The notes: generated from the sequence alone by a model not told the origin. A stretch of 64,000 nt of DNA from Herminiimonas sp. (GCA_027310305.1 DAIDBD010000053.1:96848-160847); one strand, 5' to 3'; counted from the stretch's first letter, positions 7,843-17,725 are shown. Made by a program: numbers and translations.

Positions 7843-10587
7843 TCAATCCGCAAACGCCGGCGCCAGCGATCGCTTGCGCATCAATGCCGACATTTCACTT
7901 GCCGGCACCGGCCTTGAAATAAAAAATCCCTGGATTTCATCGCACGAAAGCGCCTGCAGCATCTTGAATTGGCTCAGCGTCTCGACGCCCTCCGCCACCA
8001 CCCTCATTCCCAGCGCATGCGCCATCGACACAATCGCCCGGAAGAAAATTTCGCCCTCCTCCGTCCGGTCCAGCTCCGCGGTAAATGCCTGGTCCACTTT
8101 GAGCAGATCCATATTCAGCCGCTGCAATTGCGAAAGCGATGAATAGCCGGTGCCGAAATCGTCGATCAGCAGTTTGATGCCGGACTGCCGCAACGCCGCT
8201 AATTGCGCATCGACTTCGACCTGCTCTCCCATCATCGACGATTCGGTGATTTCAAGCTCCACCAGCGCCGGATCGAGATCGTGGCGTGCAATGGAAGAGT
8301 CGAAGTGCTGCCTCACATCGCCTTGATTGAACTGGCGCGCGGAGACATTGATCGATACCGGCACCAGGTGCAACTGCTCCAGTTTCCAGCGCGCCATCTG
8401 CGCACAGGCTTTTTCCATGACCAGCTCGCCGAGTTTCACGATGATTCCCGTGCTTTCCGCCAGCAGGATGAATTCCATCGGTTCCAGCAGTCCGCGCTGC
8501 GGATGAGCCCACCGCACCAGCGCCTCCATGCTGCGCAACTCGCAAGTGACGGCATCGACACGAGGCTGGTAATGAAGCACGAACTGGTCTTGCTCCACCG
8601 CTTCCAGCAAGGCCTGTTCAATCTCGTATCTCGCCCGCAGCTTGTAATCGAGCTCGGGTTCGTAGAATTTGTAACGCGCCTTGTTGCCGGTTTTGCAGGC
8701 ATACATCGCCATGTCCGCATTTTTCAGCAGCGCCTCGACATTGTCGCCATCGCCAGGAAATAGGCTGATGCCGATCGATGCCTTGACCGATTTTTTTCCC
8801 GGCGACAGCTTGAAGGGTTCGATGAAGATATCGGCGATGCGGTCGGCCACGTCCGCCGCATCTTCCCTGCTGACGATCGGTTCGAGGATCACTACGAATT
8901 CATCTCCGCCAAGGCGCACGACATTGTCGGTAGGACGCAATGCCGCTTTCAGACGCAGCGCAACCGCATGCAGCAATTCATCCCCGACCGCATGGCCCCA
9001 TGTATCGTTGATGCTTTTGAACTTGTTCAGATCCATGAATAGCAGCGCAAGCATTGTATTGTTTTGCGCCGCCAGCTTCAGTATCTCCGGCAGGGAATGC
9101 ATCAGCCAATAGCGATTGGGAAGGCGGGTCAGCGCGTCTTCGTTGGCCATCTGCGACAGCGCGCGCTCATGCGCCTTGGTATGGGAGATATCGCGTATCG
9201 TCACGGCCAGTCCGGATCCGGAACGGACCAGCCTGCGATGTATCCAGGCAGCCTGCATCAAGCTATCGGGGCCGACAGGGAAATCGCCATCGTGGAATCC
9301 GGATTGCATTGCTTCGCGATAGACGTCCATGATCGCTTCGAATTCGCCGGGCGACAACAGATCGGAAAATTTCGAGCCGATCAGCTGTGCTCTTGTGCGC
9401 TGATAAAGAACGGCGCCGTGTTCATTGCTGTCTTCAACGACAAAATCGACGATGCGATTTCGATCGTATGCATCATGGATCGGGCGCACCCTGAAGAAGC
9501 CTTCTTCGCCGCTTTCAGTGGCCAATCGGTAGGAATCCCTGATCTCATCGGTCTGGCGCTTTCTCCAGGCCAGCCGCATCGATAACGCACTGCCGGTCAA
9601 GCCAAAAAGAAGAAAGAAAATACTGCCTATAATCGCGCCCTGCCTGTAATTGCGCCATGCTGTCTGATGCGATGCCAGCACTTCTTCCTCGGCCAGTCCG
9701 GCCAGTACGATCAACGGATAATTCGTCAGGGCCTTCCATCCGACAAACCGTGTTTTGTTATCGGTAAACCACTGATCGCCTTCAAGTAAAACAGTGCCGC
9801 CGGAAGCGTCGAACTGAGGAATTTTTCGCAGCACCGGCATGATTTCACTACCGGTACCATCGCCTATTTTCGTCATGCGCAGCACATTATCCTTACCCAC
9901 GATTGCAAGCAATCCGAGCTTGCCCATGCCGGCGGCGCCAGAGATGGTCGCCAATGCGGCAATTTCCACGGAAACCAGCACAACGCCGTTGAACGAACCG
10001 TCATGCGTATCCAGCCTGCGCGTGAATTGAATGACAGGGATCCCTGAAGTCTGGCTGGGTTCGGGCTTTCCTATATGAAGATCATGCGACTTGTTCGCCC
10101 GATGAAACAGGAAATAATCGGTGTTGTCGGCCGGTAGAACAGACCTGATTGAAATGGTGTTGGTAACCGGCTTTCCATGGCGGTCAATGACAGCGACAAA
10201 GTTAAACAAAGACGTCGGCAAGAAGCCGATTTGCAACAGTTCTTCAAGCTTGACGCGTCCGCTTTCTTCACGCAGCTCATATTGAATATATCGGGTAATC
10301 TGATCGACTTGTTCAATGGCGCCGGATAAATGATGCTCATAATTTTGCGCAATCGAAGCGGCGTCTTTTAGCGCAGTTGCGTTGAGCGCGGCTTTATCCG
10401 CCTCTATTTTTTCCGACGTCAGATGCCAAAGAAAAGCGATTGCAATAATGCACAGCACAGGCCATAGGCTGATAAACATCATGCTGTCCCGCAGGAATGC
10501 ATATTGCCTACCCGAGCGCAACAAATGGCCTTTGCCCTTCGCATCAATCATTGCATTCCATCCAGGCAGAACCTGACAAACAGGCAT
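7843..10587 (-). CDS. membrane sensor GGDEF-EAL protein (cyclic-di-GMP turnover)
   Basis: About 914 residues. A first membrane helix (SLWPVLCIIAIAFLWHL) near residue 40 is followed by a ~270-residue periplasmic region of Cache type, a second helix (GSIFFLLFGLTGSALSM) and a PAS-like segment (residues ~360-470). A GGDEF domain with intact RLGGDEFVV (near 558) and an EAL domain with intact MEALVRW (near 685), DDFGTGYSSLSQL and AEGVET come last. Both catalytic motifs look active, so it could make and/or hydrolyse c-di-GMP in response to a periplasmic ligand. The start is uncertain: TTG 9 bp upstream and ATG 36 bp downstream are alternatives and none has a strong ribosome site. A sensor-less paralogue lies near 55-56.7 kb. 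Confidence 0.9.
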   Translation of the reverse strand: MPVCQVLPGWNAMIDAKGKGHLLRSGRQYAFLRDSMMFISLWPVLCIIAIAFLWHLTSEKIEADKAALNATALKDAASIAQNYEHHLSGAIEQVDQITRYIQYELREESGRVKLEELLQIGFLPTSLFNFVAVIDRHGKPVTNTISIRSVLPADNTDYFLFHRANKSHDLHIGKPEPSQTSGIPVIQFTRRLDTHDGSFNGVVLVSVEIAALATISGAAGMGKLGLLAIVGKDNVLRMTKIGDGTGSEIMPVLRKIPQFDASGGTVLLEGDQWFTDNKTRFVGWKALTNYPLIVLAGLAEEEVLASHQTAWRNYRQGAIIGSIFFLLFGLTGSALSMRLAWRKRQTDEIRDSYRLATESGEEGFFRVRPIHDAYDRNRIVDFVVEDSNEHGAVLYQRTRAQLIGSKFSDLLSPGEFEAIMDVYREAMQSGFHDGDFPVGPDSLMQAAWIHRRLVRSGSGLAVTIRDISHTKAHERALSQMANEDALTRLPNRYWLMHSLPEILKLAAQNNTMLALLFMDLNKFKSINDTWGHAVGDELLHAVALRLKAALRPTDNVVRLGGDEFVVILEPIVSREDAADVADRIADIFIEPFKLSPGKKSVKASIGISLFPGDGDNVEALLKNADMAMYACKTGNKARYKFYEPELDYKLRARYEIEQALLEAVEQDQFVLHYQPRVDAVTCELRSMEALVRWAHPQRGLLEPMEFILLAESTGIIVKLGELVMEKACAQMARWKLEQLHLVPVSINVSARQFNQGDVRQHFDSSIARHDLDPALVELEITESSMMGEQVEVDAQLAALRQSGIKLLIDDFGTGYSSLSQLQRLNMDLLKVDQAFTAELDRTEEGEIFFRAIVSMAHALGMRVVAEGVETLSQFKMLQALSCDEIQGFFISRPVPASEMSALMRKRSLAPAFAD

Positions 10588-10670
10588 CAGCTTCAACTAC
10601 AAATTAAAATCATTTAAAAGGCTTTGATCTGTTGCTATCGCTAGCCGTTAAATGTTTAATTTTAAGCAGA

Positions 10671-10676
10671 TATAAT
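10671..10676 (+). promoter_or_regulatory. candidate -10 element TATAAT
   Basis: A perfect TATAAT stands in an AT-rich stretch between the divergent GGDEF-EAL gene and the small unknown gene starting at 10868. The matching -35 at a 17-bp spacer is poor (TTAAAT), so strength is uncertain. If used, the transcript has a leader of roughly 185 nt. Confidence 0.35.
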
Positions 10677-10867
10677 GCAAGTGAAGTTGCGAATACGCAA
10701 AGATGCTATTCGGAAAACGCTTTTACATGGCGCTATTCGTCGCATGTTCATACTGCTCATTTGATGGCAGACGAAATGCTGCAATGCGCCCCAAAGCAGC
10801 CGGCAGCGGCCATACACGCATACGGAAACCGCTCTATAGATACCAGAATTTTCTAGTTGGAGACAAT

Positions 10868-11287
10868 ATGGATCCCATTCCTTTCGAGAAGGTTTCATTG
10901 GAAGAAGCCAAAGCTGCGCTTGATGGCAATCCTGCTCTTGCGCCATCCTCGTCCGTAAAAAACTGGGTGCTTTTGCGCGAAGCCATTGGTCCGAACAACT
11001 CCGAGTTAACGGAACAGGCGTGGCAATGGCTTGATCGGCTTCCGAAGGAAATCCAGCCCGGAGGGCTTGTGCAACGATTCCCGCGCATTACAAACAAGCT
11101 GGCGGAATTATGGTCAAAACCGCTCTATTGCGAAAAATATCTGGATGCGCTGATGCTGGATCACAGGGGAAGCCGAAAAGGATTTTCGCCCGACGTAGCG
11201 AAGGAAATCGCCGATCTGAAAATTCATTTCATGAACCATGTCCTGGTACGGCATTTCGGTGCATGGGGCGAACGTATCGGGGGGTAA
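10868..11287 (+). CDS. conserved-looking protein of unknown function, 139 residues
   Basis: I do not recognise a family. The protein is soluble, without signal peptide or membrane helix. It begins MDPIPFEKVSLEEAKAAL and contains an aromatic/charged centre (WQWLDRLPKEIQP, RFPRITNKLAELW) and a conserved-looking C-terminal half (KPLYCEKYLDALMLDHRGSRKGF, then FMNHVLVRHFGAWGE). It looks all-helical. The ATG was chosen because GGAG is 5 bp upstream; the frame is open another 55 codons without such a signal. It is a single gene convergent with the ankyrin gene (6 bp between stops). No function can be inferred from neighbours. Confidence 0.7.
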   Translation: MDPIPFEKVSLEEAKAALDGNPALAPSSSVKNWVLLREAIGPNNSELTEQAWQWLDRLPKEIQPGGLVQRFPRITNKLAELWSKPLYCEKYLDALMLDHRGSRKGFSPDVAKEIADLKIHFMNHVLVRHFGAWGERIGG

Positions 11288-11293
11288 AAGCGA

Positions 11294-12001
11294 TTAAAGC
11301 TTTCCGGCCTTTTTCAGCCGGTACGTCAAACCGTCCACAATATCCTGATGCTCGGCCTGTCTGGCAAAGTCGATTGCTGTCATGCCGATATCGTTCTTCA
11401 GCGTCGCATCGGCTCCTTCATCCAGCAATAGCTTGACTGTAAAGATATGTCCGCCTCGCGCAGCCATCATGATCGGCGTGGTCTTGTTGGGGGATTCGGC
11501 ATCGATGTAGGCCGACTTATCCAGCAGCAGCTGCACAATTTCATTGTTGCCGGCCGTTGCCGCGTAATGCAAGGCGGTCCAGCCCGGCCGATTCACTTCG
11601 ACCCCTTTCGCCAGTAGCGCCTCGACCGCCGGTTTATTGCCTTTGTAGGCGGCAATCATCAGTGCCGTATCGCCATTACGCGCCGTGGCTTCCGGATTGA
11701 TGCCGCGAGCACGAAGCAGCGCATTGAAAACCTGCATTGAGCCTTCGCGCAACGCCAGAATCAGGCCCGTATCGCCGCGCTCCGGTTCGATCAGATTGGG
11801 ATCAAGGCCGCGTTGCAGCAATGATTTGATCTCGACGGCATCATCCAGTTTGACCGATTTGAAAAAATCTTCATACGCTCCGGCATATGCCATCGACGGC
11901 ATTAAAGCTGTCATCGCCATGGCGGCCAGCATGCTCATGAAATTTCTGCGAAACGTGAAAAAGGTCAGGCTTGACCTTATATTTTTCTTAATGTTTAACA
12001 T
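11294..12001 (-). CDS. exported ankyrin-repeat protein
   Basis: A 235-residue protein with a signal peptide: basic start (MLNIKKNIRSSLTFFTFRRN), hydrophobic core MLAAMAMTALMPSM and likely cleavage after AYA. The mature part is ankyrin repeats, seen as GDTGLILALREGSMQVFNALL, GDTALMIAAYKGNKPAVEALL, GWTALHYAATAGNNEIVQLLL, KTTPIMMAARGGHIFTVKLLL and a partial last repeat. It probably acts in the periplasm as a protein-binding scaffold. An ATG at residue 22 is an alternative start and would still leave a signal peptide. It follows tatD on the same strand with a 7-bp gap, at the end of the mltG-tmk-holB-pilZ-GNAT-tatD string. Confidence 0.88.
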   Translation of the reverse strand: MLNIKKNIRSSLTFFTFRRNFMSMLAAMAMTALMPSMAYAGAYEDFFKSVKLDDAVEIKSLLQRGLDPNLIEPERGDTGLILALREGSMQVFNALLRARGINPEATARNGDTALMIAAYKGNKPAVEALLAKGVEVNRPGWTALHYAATAGNNEIVQLLLDKSAYIDAESPNKTTPIMMAARGGHIFTVKLLLDEGADATLKNDIGMTAIDFARQAEHQDIVDGLTYRLKKAGKL

Positions 12002-12008
12002 GATAATA

Positions 12009-12788
12009 TCAGCGTACTATGTTGAATAATTTGAAAAAATTATCTGTCGTCTGCAGCGCAATCTGATCTGCAGGAATGCCTTTCAGCTTCGCCAGAAATT
12101 CTCCAACATGTTTGACAAAACCCGGCTCATTCATTTTGCCCCGATGCGGCACTGGCGCAAGATACGGTGAATCGGTTTCAATCAGCATGCGCTCGAGCGG
12201 CACCGCGAGCGCAACCGCCTGCAAATCTTTGGCGCTCTTGAACGTCACGATCCCGGAAAAAGAAATGTAGAAACCCATTGCGATCGCCGCCCGCGCAACT
12301 TCCAGCGACTCGGTGAAGCAATGCATCACGCCGCCCGCTCCGCCGGCATCCGTTCCGGCGCCTTCTTCACGCATGATCCGGATCGTATCTTCGGATGCCG
12401 CACGGGTGTGGATGATCAATGGCTTGCCGGTCATGCGGGATGCGCGGATATGCGTGCGAAAACGTTCGCGCTGCCATTCCAGATCGCCCTGCAATCGAAA
12501 ATAATCCAGTCCGGTTTCGCCGATTGCGATGATTTTCGGATGATCCGATAGCCGTACCAACTCTTCGACGGCCGGCTCCGGCGTCCCTTCGTAATCGGGA
12601 TGGACGCCTACAGATGCATAGACATGCGGATATTTTTCCGCCATCTCAAGAATTTGCGGAAAATCCGGCAAATCGACCGATACGCATAGCGCATGACTGA
12701 CCTGGTTATCGGCCATCTTGCCGAAAATCTCCGGCAATCTAGCGGCCAGTTCGGGGAAATTGATGTGGCAATGAGAATCGATGTACAT
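12009..12788 (-). CDS. tatD: TatD-family metal-dependent hydrolase (housekeeping paralogue)
   Basis: A 259-residue TIM-barrel hydrolase of the TatD/YcfH group, probably a 3'-5' exonuclease or deoxyribonuclease. Metal-site motifs are present in order: DSHCHINF at the N terminus, IGETGLDYF, HTRAASEDT, HCFTES and ETDSPYLAP. Start: the inner ATG (MYIDSHCH) is preferred because family members begin three residues before the HxH motif; an ATG 9 bp upstream is possible. The gene follows pilZ and a GNAT gene on the same strand, a common order in Burkholderiales. It is the ordinary chromosomal relative of the QatD nuclease at 57-58 kb. Confidence 0.93.
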   Translation of the reverse strand: MYIDSHCHINFPELAARLPEIFGKMADNQVSHALCVSVDLPDFPQILEMAEKYPHVYASVGVHPDYEGTPEPAVEELVRLSDHPKIIAIGETGLDYFRLQGDLEWQRERFRTHIRASRMTGKPLIIHTRAASEDTIRIMREEGAGTDAGGAGGVMHCFTESLEVARAAIAMGFYISFSGIVTFKSAKDLQAVALAVPLERMLIETDSPYLAPVPHRGKMNEPGFVKHVGEFLAKLKGIPADQIALQTTDNFFKLFNIVR

Positions 12789-12863
12789 GAGATGCATTGT
12801 ACGCCGTCGAGCGATTTTTGATGGTTGAAGGCGGCCCGCGACAGGCGGCTTCCAGGCATGGAA

Positions 12864-13385
12864 TCAGGCTATGCGCTTGCCGACAATGATCAAATCGCGC
12901 TCGATCCCGTCCAGCGTGGCCACTTTCGGCATGGTGGCCCAGCGTTCAAAGCCGAAGGTTTCGAATAATTTCAGGCTTGGCAAATTGTGGCCGAAAATAA
13001 AACCAAGCAATGTGTGGACCGCGATTTTCGGCGCGTGACCGATTGCCTGCGCCAGGAAGTAATGTCCGAGACCTTTGCCGCGCGCGTCTTCATGCAGGTA
13101 AATCGATATCTCTGCAGTGCCGGAATAAGCGGGGCGTCCGTAAAAATTTGAAAATGACAACCAGCCGATGATGTCAGGCAAAGCATCGGATGATGCGTCG
13201 CGCTTTTCTTCCGCTACCCATAGCGGACGCTTGTCGGGCACATGCTCGGCGAACCATGAATGGCGCGATTCGACCGAAACGGGTTCGGTATCGGCAGTGA
13301 CTGCGCGGGATGCAACCGTGCTGTTGTAGATGGCGACGATGGCCGGTAAGTCGTCGAACCGGGCAAGTCGGTGAGAATACGGCAT
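12864..13385 (-). CDS. GNAT acetyltransferase, phosphinothricin acetyltransferase-like
   Basis: A 173-residue GNAT protein. It opens with LARFDDLPAIVAIYNSTV, the usual N-terminal helix of the phosphinothricin/methionine-sulfoximine acetyltransferase group, and has the acetyl-CoA loop YLHEDARGKGLGHYFLAQAI (R/QxxGxG/A type) followed by HTLLGFIFGHNLPSLKLFETFGF, matching the group's NxxSxxLxExxGF motif. It probably acetylates a small amine or amino-acid analogue. ATG is the only reasonable start between the upstream pilZ stop and the conserved domain; no clear ribosome site is seen. It sits between pilZ and tatD on the same strand. Confidence 0.85.
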   Translation of the reverse strand: MPYSHRLARFDDLPAIVAIYNSTVASRAVTADTEPVSVESRHSWFAEHVPDKRPLWVAEEKRDASSDALPDIIGWLSFSNFYGRPAYSGTAEISIYLHEDARGKGLGHYFLAQAIGHAPKIAVHTLLGFIFGHNLPSLKLFETFGFERWATMPKVATLDGIERDLIIVGKRIA

Positions 13386-13422
13386 GTAATGAATGAAATA
13401 AGCGGTGCGAAAAGCGGAACGC

Positions 13423-13800
13423 TTACAACGTATGCGTTGCGCGCGATGAACCAAGCGCCGCGCCCAGTATTTCTTCAATCCGCTGCTTGACGCGCTGGCC
13501 GCTCTCATCGCCTGGAAAATGCACACCGATTCCTTGCGCCTTGTTGTTGTTGGCGCCGGCGGGAGTAACCCAGGCAACCTTGCCGGCAATCGGATATTTG
13601 CTGCTGTCTTCCATCAAGCTCAGAATCAGGTAAATCTCGTCGGCGATCTTGTACACCTTATTGGTAGGGACAAAAATGCCGCCGTTCGTCAAAAACGGCA
13701 TGTAGGCTGCGTACAGTGCCGCCTTTTCCTTGATGCCAAGCGAAAGGACGGACGGACGGGCAATCGATGCGCCAGTTGCAGCTACCGGGGTTTCTGCCAT
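13423..13800 (-). CDS. pilZ: PilZ-domain protein of the type IV pilus PilZ type
   Basis: A 125-residue protein matching the small PilZ of type IV pilus assembly: VLSLGIKEKAALYAAYMPFLTNGGIFVPT, then YLILSLMEDSSKYPIAGKVAWVTPAGANNNKAQGIGVHF. As in the PilZ proper of Pseudomonas and Xanthomonas, the RxxxR c-di-GMP-binding motif is not seen at the start, so it probably acts by protein contacts rather than by binding c-di-GMP. AAAGGA lies 8 bp before the ATG. It is directly downstream of holB (9-bp gap), the classical tmk-holB-pilZ order. Confidence 0.9.
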   Translation of the reverse strand: MAETPVAATGASIARPSVLSLGIKEKAALYAAYMPFLTNGGIFVPTNKVYKIADEIYLILSLMEDSSKYPIAGKVAWVTPAGANNNKAQGIGVHFPGDESGQRVKQRIEEILGAALGSSRATHTL

Positions 13801-13809
13801 GGCAGTCCT

Positions 13810-14847
13810 TTAAGAAAAAAGTGATGAATAATCCAGCAACATATCTTCGATGAACAGCTTCGGCGCCAACGGATGCTCGGCAATCGCACGACGTTCGACG
13901 GCGGCTTTCAGCGCGCTCAGCAATGCGCCTGTTTCAACCTGCGCTGCCAGCAAAGCAAGCTCCTTTCGGTATCTTGGATAATACCGGATTCTGCCGGAAA
14001 ATTTGACAGAAAACAGATCGTGCAACCAGCGTTGGAGCCACGCGACCAATTCCACTACAGGCGTTTTCTGCAGCCGTTCTGCGGTTTTCAGCGCGCCATC
14101 GACACCGGGCCTGGCTAAGTGGCCCAAAAACTCATCCATCACTTCGCGCGAATCGGCTTGCGCCAATGCTTGCGCTGCAAGCGGCGCGCCGCCTTGTTCA
14201 GCGAGCCAGATATCGGCATCCTTGACGCCCTGGTCTTTCAACCAGGCCAGGGCTTCGTCATGGGACGGCATCGTCATTGCAAATTTGCGGCAACGCGACA
14301 AAATCGTCGGCAGCAAGCGATCCAGGCTATTGGTAATCAACAGGAATACAGTGTCAGGCGGCGGTTCCTCCAGCATCTTGAGCAGCGAATTCGCGGATGC
14401 GGTATTCAATGCTTCCGCTGGATACAGCGTAATGACGCGCTTGCCTTGCCGGTGCGTCGAGATATTCATGAAATCAGCCAACGCCCGGATCTGGTCGATC
14501 TTGATTTCCTTGGAAGGCGCCTTGGCGGACTTGGCGGTTTTCCTTGCGTCGATGGCCTCGCTGCCGTCATCCGCATCGCCACTCTCGTCGTCCAATACCT
14601 CCGGACGCACACGACGATAATCCGGGTGGTTGTATTGCACAAACCAGCCGCAGGATGCGCATTGACCGCATAGGCCCCCATCGGCAAGGGGAGTTTCACA
14701 TAACAGCGACTGCGCGAAGCGTTCGGCAAATACGGTTTTCCCGATTCCCTCCAGCCCATGGAACAAAATTGCATGAGGCAAGCGAGCGCGCAATTGCTGT
14801 AATTGCTGCCATGAACTGTTTTGCCAAGGAAAAATAGAATTAGTCAT
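13810..14847 (-). CDS. holB: DNA polymerase III delta-prime subunit
   Basis: A 345-residue clamp-loader subunit. The AAA+ fold begins with HAILFHGLEGIGKTVFAERFAQSLLC (Walker A-like GLEGIGKT), followed by a zinc module with CGQCASCGW and an upstream cysteine, then ANSLLKMLEEPPPDTVFLLIT with the SRC motif (TILSRCRKF) typical of delta-prime. A charged insert (DESGDADDGSEAIDARKTAKSAK) after the zinc module looks lineage-specific. It assembles with DnaX and HolA to load the sliding clamp. It follows tmk after an AT-rich 66-bp gap and precedes pilZ. Confidence 0.95.
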   Translation of the reverse strand: MTNSIFPWQNSSWQQLQQLRARLPHAILFHGLEGIGKTVFAERFAQSLLCETPLADGGLCGQCASCGWFVQYNHPDYRRVRPEVLDDESGDADDGSEAIDARKTAKSAKAPSKEIKIDQIRALADFMNISTHRQGKRVITLYPAEALNTASANSLLKMLEEPPPDTVFLLITNSLDRLLPTILSRCRKFAMTMPSHDEALAWLKDQGVKDADIWLAEQGGAPLAAQALAQADSREVMDEFLGHLARPGVDGALKTAERLQKTPVVELVAWLQRWLHDLFSVKFSGRIRYYPRYRKELALLAAQVETGALLSALKAAVERRAIAEHPLAPKLFIEDMLLDYSSLFS

Positions 14848-14913
14848 TAATATTCAAAGCTTTAATTGATACTTTTAAAGCAAATTATTTAATATTGAAA
14901 ATATTATTTATAT

Positions 14914-15522
14914 TCATATACTTGAAACAATTTCATCAAGTGTTTTATGAACTTCCGTTATTGGCTGGGTAGAATCAATTACGCGAAACCGTTCAGGGAA
15001 TTCGGCCGCACGGCGTAAGTATTCCGCTCGTGTCGCCGCGAAAAAATCGGTTTTTTCCTGCTCGAATTTATCCAGGTCGCGCGTCGCATCAAGACGCGCC
15101 CGCGCAACTTCGAGCGGCACATCGAACAGCAGCGTCAGATCAGGCTGCAAGCCAGGATGTACCCATTGCTCCAAAACGGCCAGTTTCGGCAAAGACAGTT
15201 TTCTGCCGCCGCCTTGATAGGCAAACGTGGCATCGGTGAACCGATCCGAAATCACCCAGTCGCCTCGCGCTAAAGCCGGCTCGATCACTTGCGCCAGATG
15301 TTCGCGGCGGGCGGCGAACATCAGCAAGGCTTCTGTTTCCAGATGCATTTTTTCGTGCAGCAGCAGATTGCGCAGTGCTTCACCGAGCGCCGTGCCACCC
15401 GGTTCGCGGGTCGTGATGACGGTGTTGCCGCGACCATGAAGCAAATCGGCGACGTAGGCAATATGCGTCGATTTACCCGCGCCGTCGATTCCTTCAAAGG
15501 TGATGAATTTGCCTGCTGTCAT
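14914..15522 (-). CDS. tmk: thymidylate kinase
   Basis: A 202-residue kinase that converts dTMP to dTDP with ATP. The P-loop [11 protein letters not shown] is at residues 9-19, the DRF motif with its acceptor-binding extension is [18 protein letters not shown], and the [14 protein letters not shown] loop follows the P-loop. Start: the ATG giving [11 protein letters not shown] matches normal family length; the frame is open back into mltG, but those 23 codons are not family-like. No good ribosome site is visible, suggesting coupling with mltG, whose stop lies 65 bp upstream. Encoded in the mltG-tmk-holB-pilZ string. Confidence 0.95.
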   Translation of the reverse strand: MTAGKFITFEGIDGAGKSTHIAYVADLLHGRGNTVITTREPGGTALGEALRNLLLHEKMHLETEALLMFAARREHLAQVIEPALARGDWVISDRFTDATFAYQGGGRKLSLPKLAVLEQWVHPGLQPDLTLLFDVPLEVARARLDATRDLDKFEQEKTDFFAATRAEYLRRAAEFPERFRVIDSTQPITEVHKTLDEIVSSI

Positions 15523-15587
15523 GATGCATTTTTTGATGTTCGTGTGGTTGGATAAGGTTTTCGCGAAGGCGCCCCGCCTCTCTTTTC

Positions 15588-16577
15588 TCACCGCTGATAT
15601 TTATTGACCGCCTGGTTATGATCGTTCAGATTGCTTGAAAAATGGCTGCTGCCATCACCGCGCGAGACGAAATACAACGCGTCGGTCTTGGCCGGATTGA
15701 GCGCCGCAGCCAGCGATTCCGCGCCAGGCAATGCGATTGGCGTCGGCGGCAAGCCGACGCGGATATACGTGTTGTAAGGCGTATCGGCTTGCAGATCGCG
15801 CTTGCGGATATTGCCTTGGTATCGGTCTCCCATGCCGTAGATGACGGTCGGGTCGGTCTGCAGCAGCATGCCCAGTTTCAGGCGGTTTACAAACACACCG
15901 GCAATCATGTCGCGCTCGGCTGTTTGCCCTGTCTCTTTCTCGACGATGGATGCCATGATCAGCGCTTCATACGGCGTTTTGTAAGGCAAGGACGGATCGC
16001 GCTTGGTCCATGCGTCGTTGAGCCGCTTCATCAGCAGCATATGCGCTTGCTTGTAAATCTGAAGATCGCTCGACCCTTTGGCAAAAAGATAAGTGTCCGG
16101 AAAAAACAGGCCTTCTGCATTTTTATAGCCGGGTGCGATTTTTGCCAGCAAGTCCTGCTCTGACAGCGCGATCGTGTCATGCTTCAATGCGTTGTGCTGC
16201 GCAATCGCCTGTCGCATCTGCTTGAAGGTCCAGCCTTCGATAATCGCCAGCGCTTCCTGCGCGAATTCACCGCGCACCAGTTGATCGATCAGGTTGAGCG
16301 GCGTGGTGCCCGGCTTCAATTCGTAATTGCCTGCCTTCATCCGGGTACTCTTGCCGGTTGCACGCGCCAGCATTTCCAGCAATATCGGTTGCACCGGTAC
16401 GCCGGCGTTCGCGATTTGTCGCGTCGCGCCTCGCACGCCGCTGCCGGATTTGATCGTGAATTCAATCGGCGGCTGGGCGGCGTCGATAATCGGCTGCCGC
16501 GCCCAGAATGCGATCGCTCCGGCAAAAATAATCGGGACAGCGATAATGAATATAAGAAATTTTTTCAACGAAGCCAT
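15588..16577 (-). CDS. mltG: endolytic murein transglycosylase MltG
   Basis: A 329-residue YceG/MltG-family protein that cuts nascent peptidoglycan and sets glycan-strand length. An N-terminal anchor helix ([19 protein letters not shown]) is followed by a LysM-like region and the catalytic domain with [26 protein letters not shown], containing the conserved glutamate, and [18 protein letters not shown]. It ends with [21 protein letters not shown], the usual C-terminal signature. The ATG used gives [10 protein letters not shown], with AGG immediately upstream; the frame is open 15 codons further. Divergent from ygfZ. Confidence 0.94.
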   Translation of the reverse strand: MASLKKFLIFIIAVPIIFAGAIAFWARQPIIDAAQPPIEFTIKSGSGVRGATRQIANAGVPVQPILLEMLARATGKSTRMKAGNYELKPGTTPLNLIDQLVRGEFAQEALAIIEGWTFKQMRQAIAQHNALKHDTIALSEQDLLAKIAPGYKNAEGLFFPDTYLFAKGSSDLQIYKQAHMLLMKRLNDAWTKRDPSLPYKTPYEALIMASIVEKETGQTAERDMIAGVFVNRLKLGMLLQTDPTVIYGMGDRYQGNIRKRDLQADTPYNTYIRVGLPPTPIALPGAESLAAALNPAKTDALYFVSRGDGSSHFSSNLNDHNQAVNKYQR

Positions 16578-16663
16578 ACCTGATATAAATCCGACGCGTT
16601 TTTGCGGCGCCACTATAATCAACCCGTAATGATAATAGCTGAATTAATAATCACACAAAGTTT

Positions 16664-17725
16664 ATGACTGAATTTACCGACCCGTGGCTGCAGTTTTTGA
16701 GCCGGCATGGCGCGCGCATCACGCAGACCGCCGTTCCGGAAATCGCCGGCTTCGACACCGATGCTGCATGCGACATCGGCACGGCCGGTTTCGTTGCGCC
16801 GCTGATCGAGCTCGGTTTGATTTCGGCGACCGGCGAAGATGCCGCACATTTTTTGCACAGTCAACTGACGAACGACGTGGAGCATCTGGGCTTTGCGGAA
16901 GCACGGCTGGCGGGCTACTGCTCTCCCAAAGGACGGCTGCTGGCCACCCTGCTGATATGGAAGTCGGCCGATGCGGTTCTGCTGCAATTGCCGCGCCAAA
17001 TTCAGCCTGCGGTGCAAAAGCGGCTGCAGATGTTTGTGCTGCGCTCTAAAGCCGGATTGACCGATGTGACGGACAGCCACGTGATACTAGGATTGGCGGG
17101 GCAACCCGCCGCCATCGCGCTGGCGCAATGGTTTGCCGATTTGCCGCAGACTGCCTACGTCAAGGCCGAGTCCGATGCCGGCACGCTGATCCGGCTGGCG
17201 GACGCTTCCGGCGTACCGCGCTATCAATGGATTACGACGGTCGACATCGCGCAAAATGCATGGCCAAAACTGGTCATGATGCTGAAGCCGGTTGGCGAAC
17301 ACGCATGGCGCCTGACCGATATCGAGGCCGGCATTCCTCGAATTACACAGCCTACGCAAGAACAGTTCGTCCCTCAAATGATCAACTTCGAGGCGATCGG
17401 CGGCGTCAATTTCAAGAAAGGTTGTTATCCGGGACAGGAAATCGTCGCCCGCAGCCAGTATCTGGGAAAGCTCAAGCGCAGGATGATGCCGGCATCGATT
17501 GATGCTGCCAATGCCGAACCGGGCATGGAAGTTTTTTCCAGTGCCGATCCGGAGCAGCCTTGCGGCATGATCGTCAATGCGGAAATCCGCTCCGTGAATC
17601 AAACGGATTGCCTGGTCGAGATCAAAACCTCGGCAATGGAGGCGGGGACAATTCATCTCGGTTCGGCCGGCGGCCCTGTGCTGCGATTCAAGCCGCTGCC
17701 CTATCCGCTGCCTGATCCCGCGTGA
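16664..17725 (+). CDS. ygfZ: folate-binding protein YgfZ (Fe-S maintenance)
   Basis: A 353-residue member of the GcvT-like YgfZ family, needed for the function of some iron-sulfur enzymes. The diagnostic KKGCYPGQE motif is at residues 251-259 with C254. Other supporting stretches are LGLISATGEDAAHFLHSQLTNDV and AGYCSPKGRLLATLL in the first domain, and GIPRITQPTQEQFVPQMIN before the motif. Divergent from mltG (86 bp apart), a common arrangement in betaproteobacteria. Its stop overlaps the GTG of the next gene by 3 nt. Confidence 0.94.
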   Translation: MTEFTDPWLQFLSRHGARITQTAVPEIAGFDTDAACDIGTAGFVAPLIELGLISATGEDAAHFLHSQLTNDVEHLGFAEARLAGYCSPKGRLLATLLIWKSADAVLLQLPRQIQPAVQKRLQMFVLRSKAGLTDVTDSHVILGLAGQPAAIALAQWFADLPQTAYVKAESDAGTLIRLADASGVPRYQWITTVDIAQNAWPKLVMMLKPVGEHAWRLTDIEAGIPRITQPTQEQFVPQMINFEAIGGVNFKKGCYPGQEIVARSQYLGKLKRRMMPASIDAANAEPGMEVFSSADPEQPCGMIVNAEIRSVNQTDCLVEIKTSAMEAGTIHLGSAGGPVLRFKPLPYPLPDPA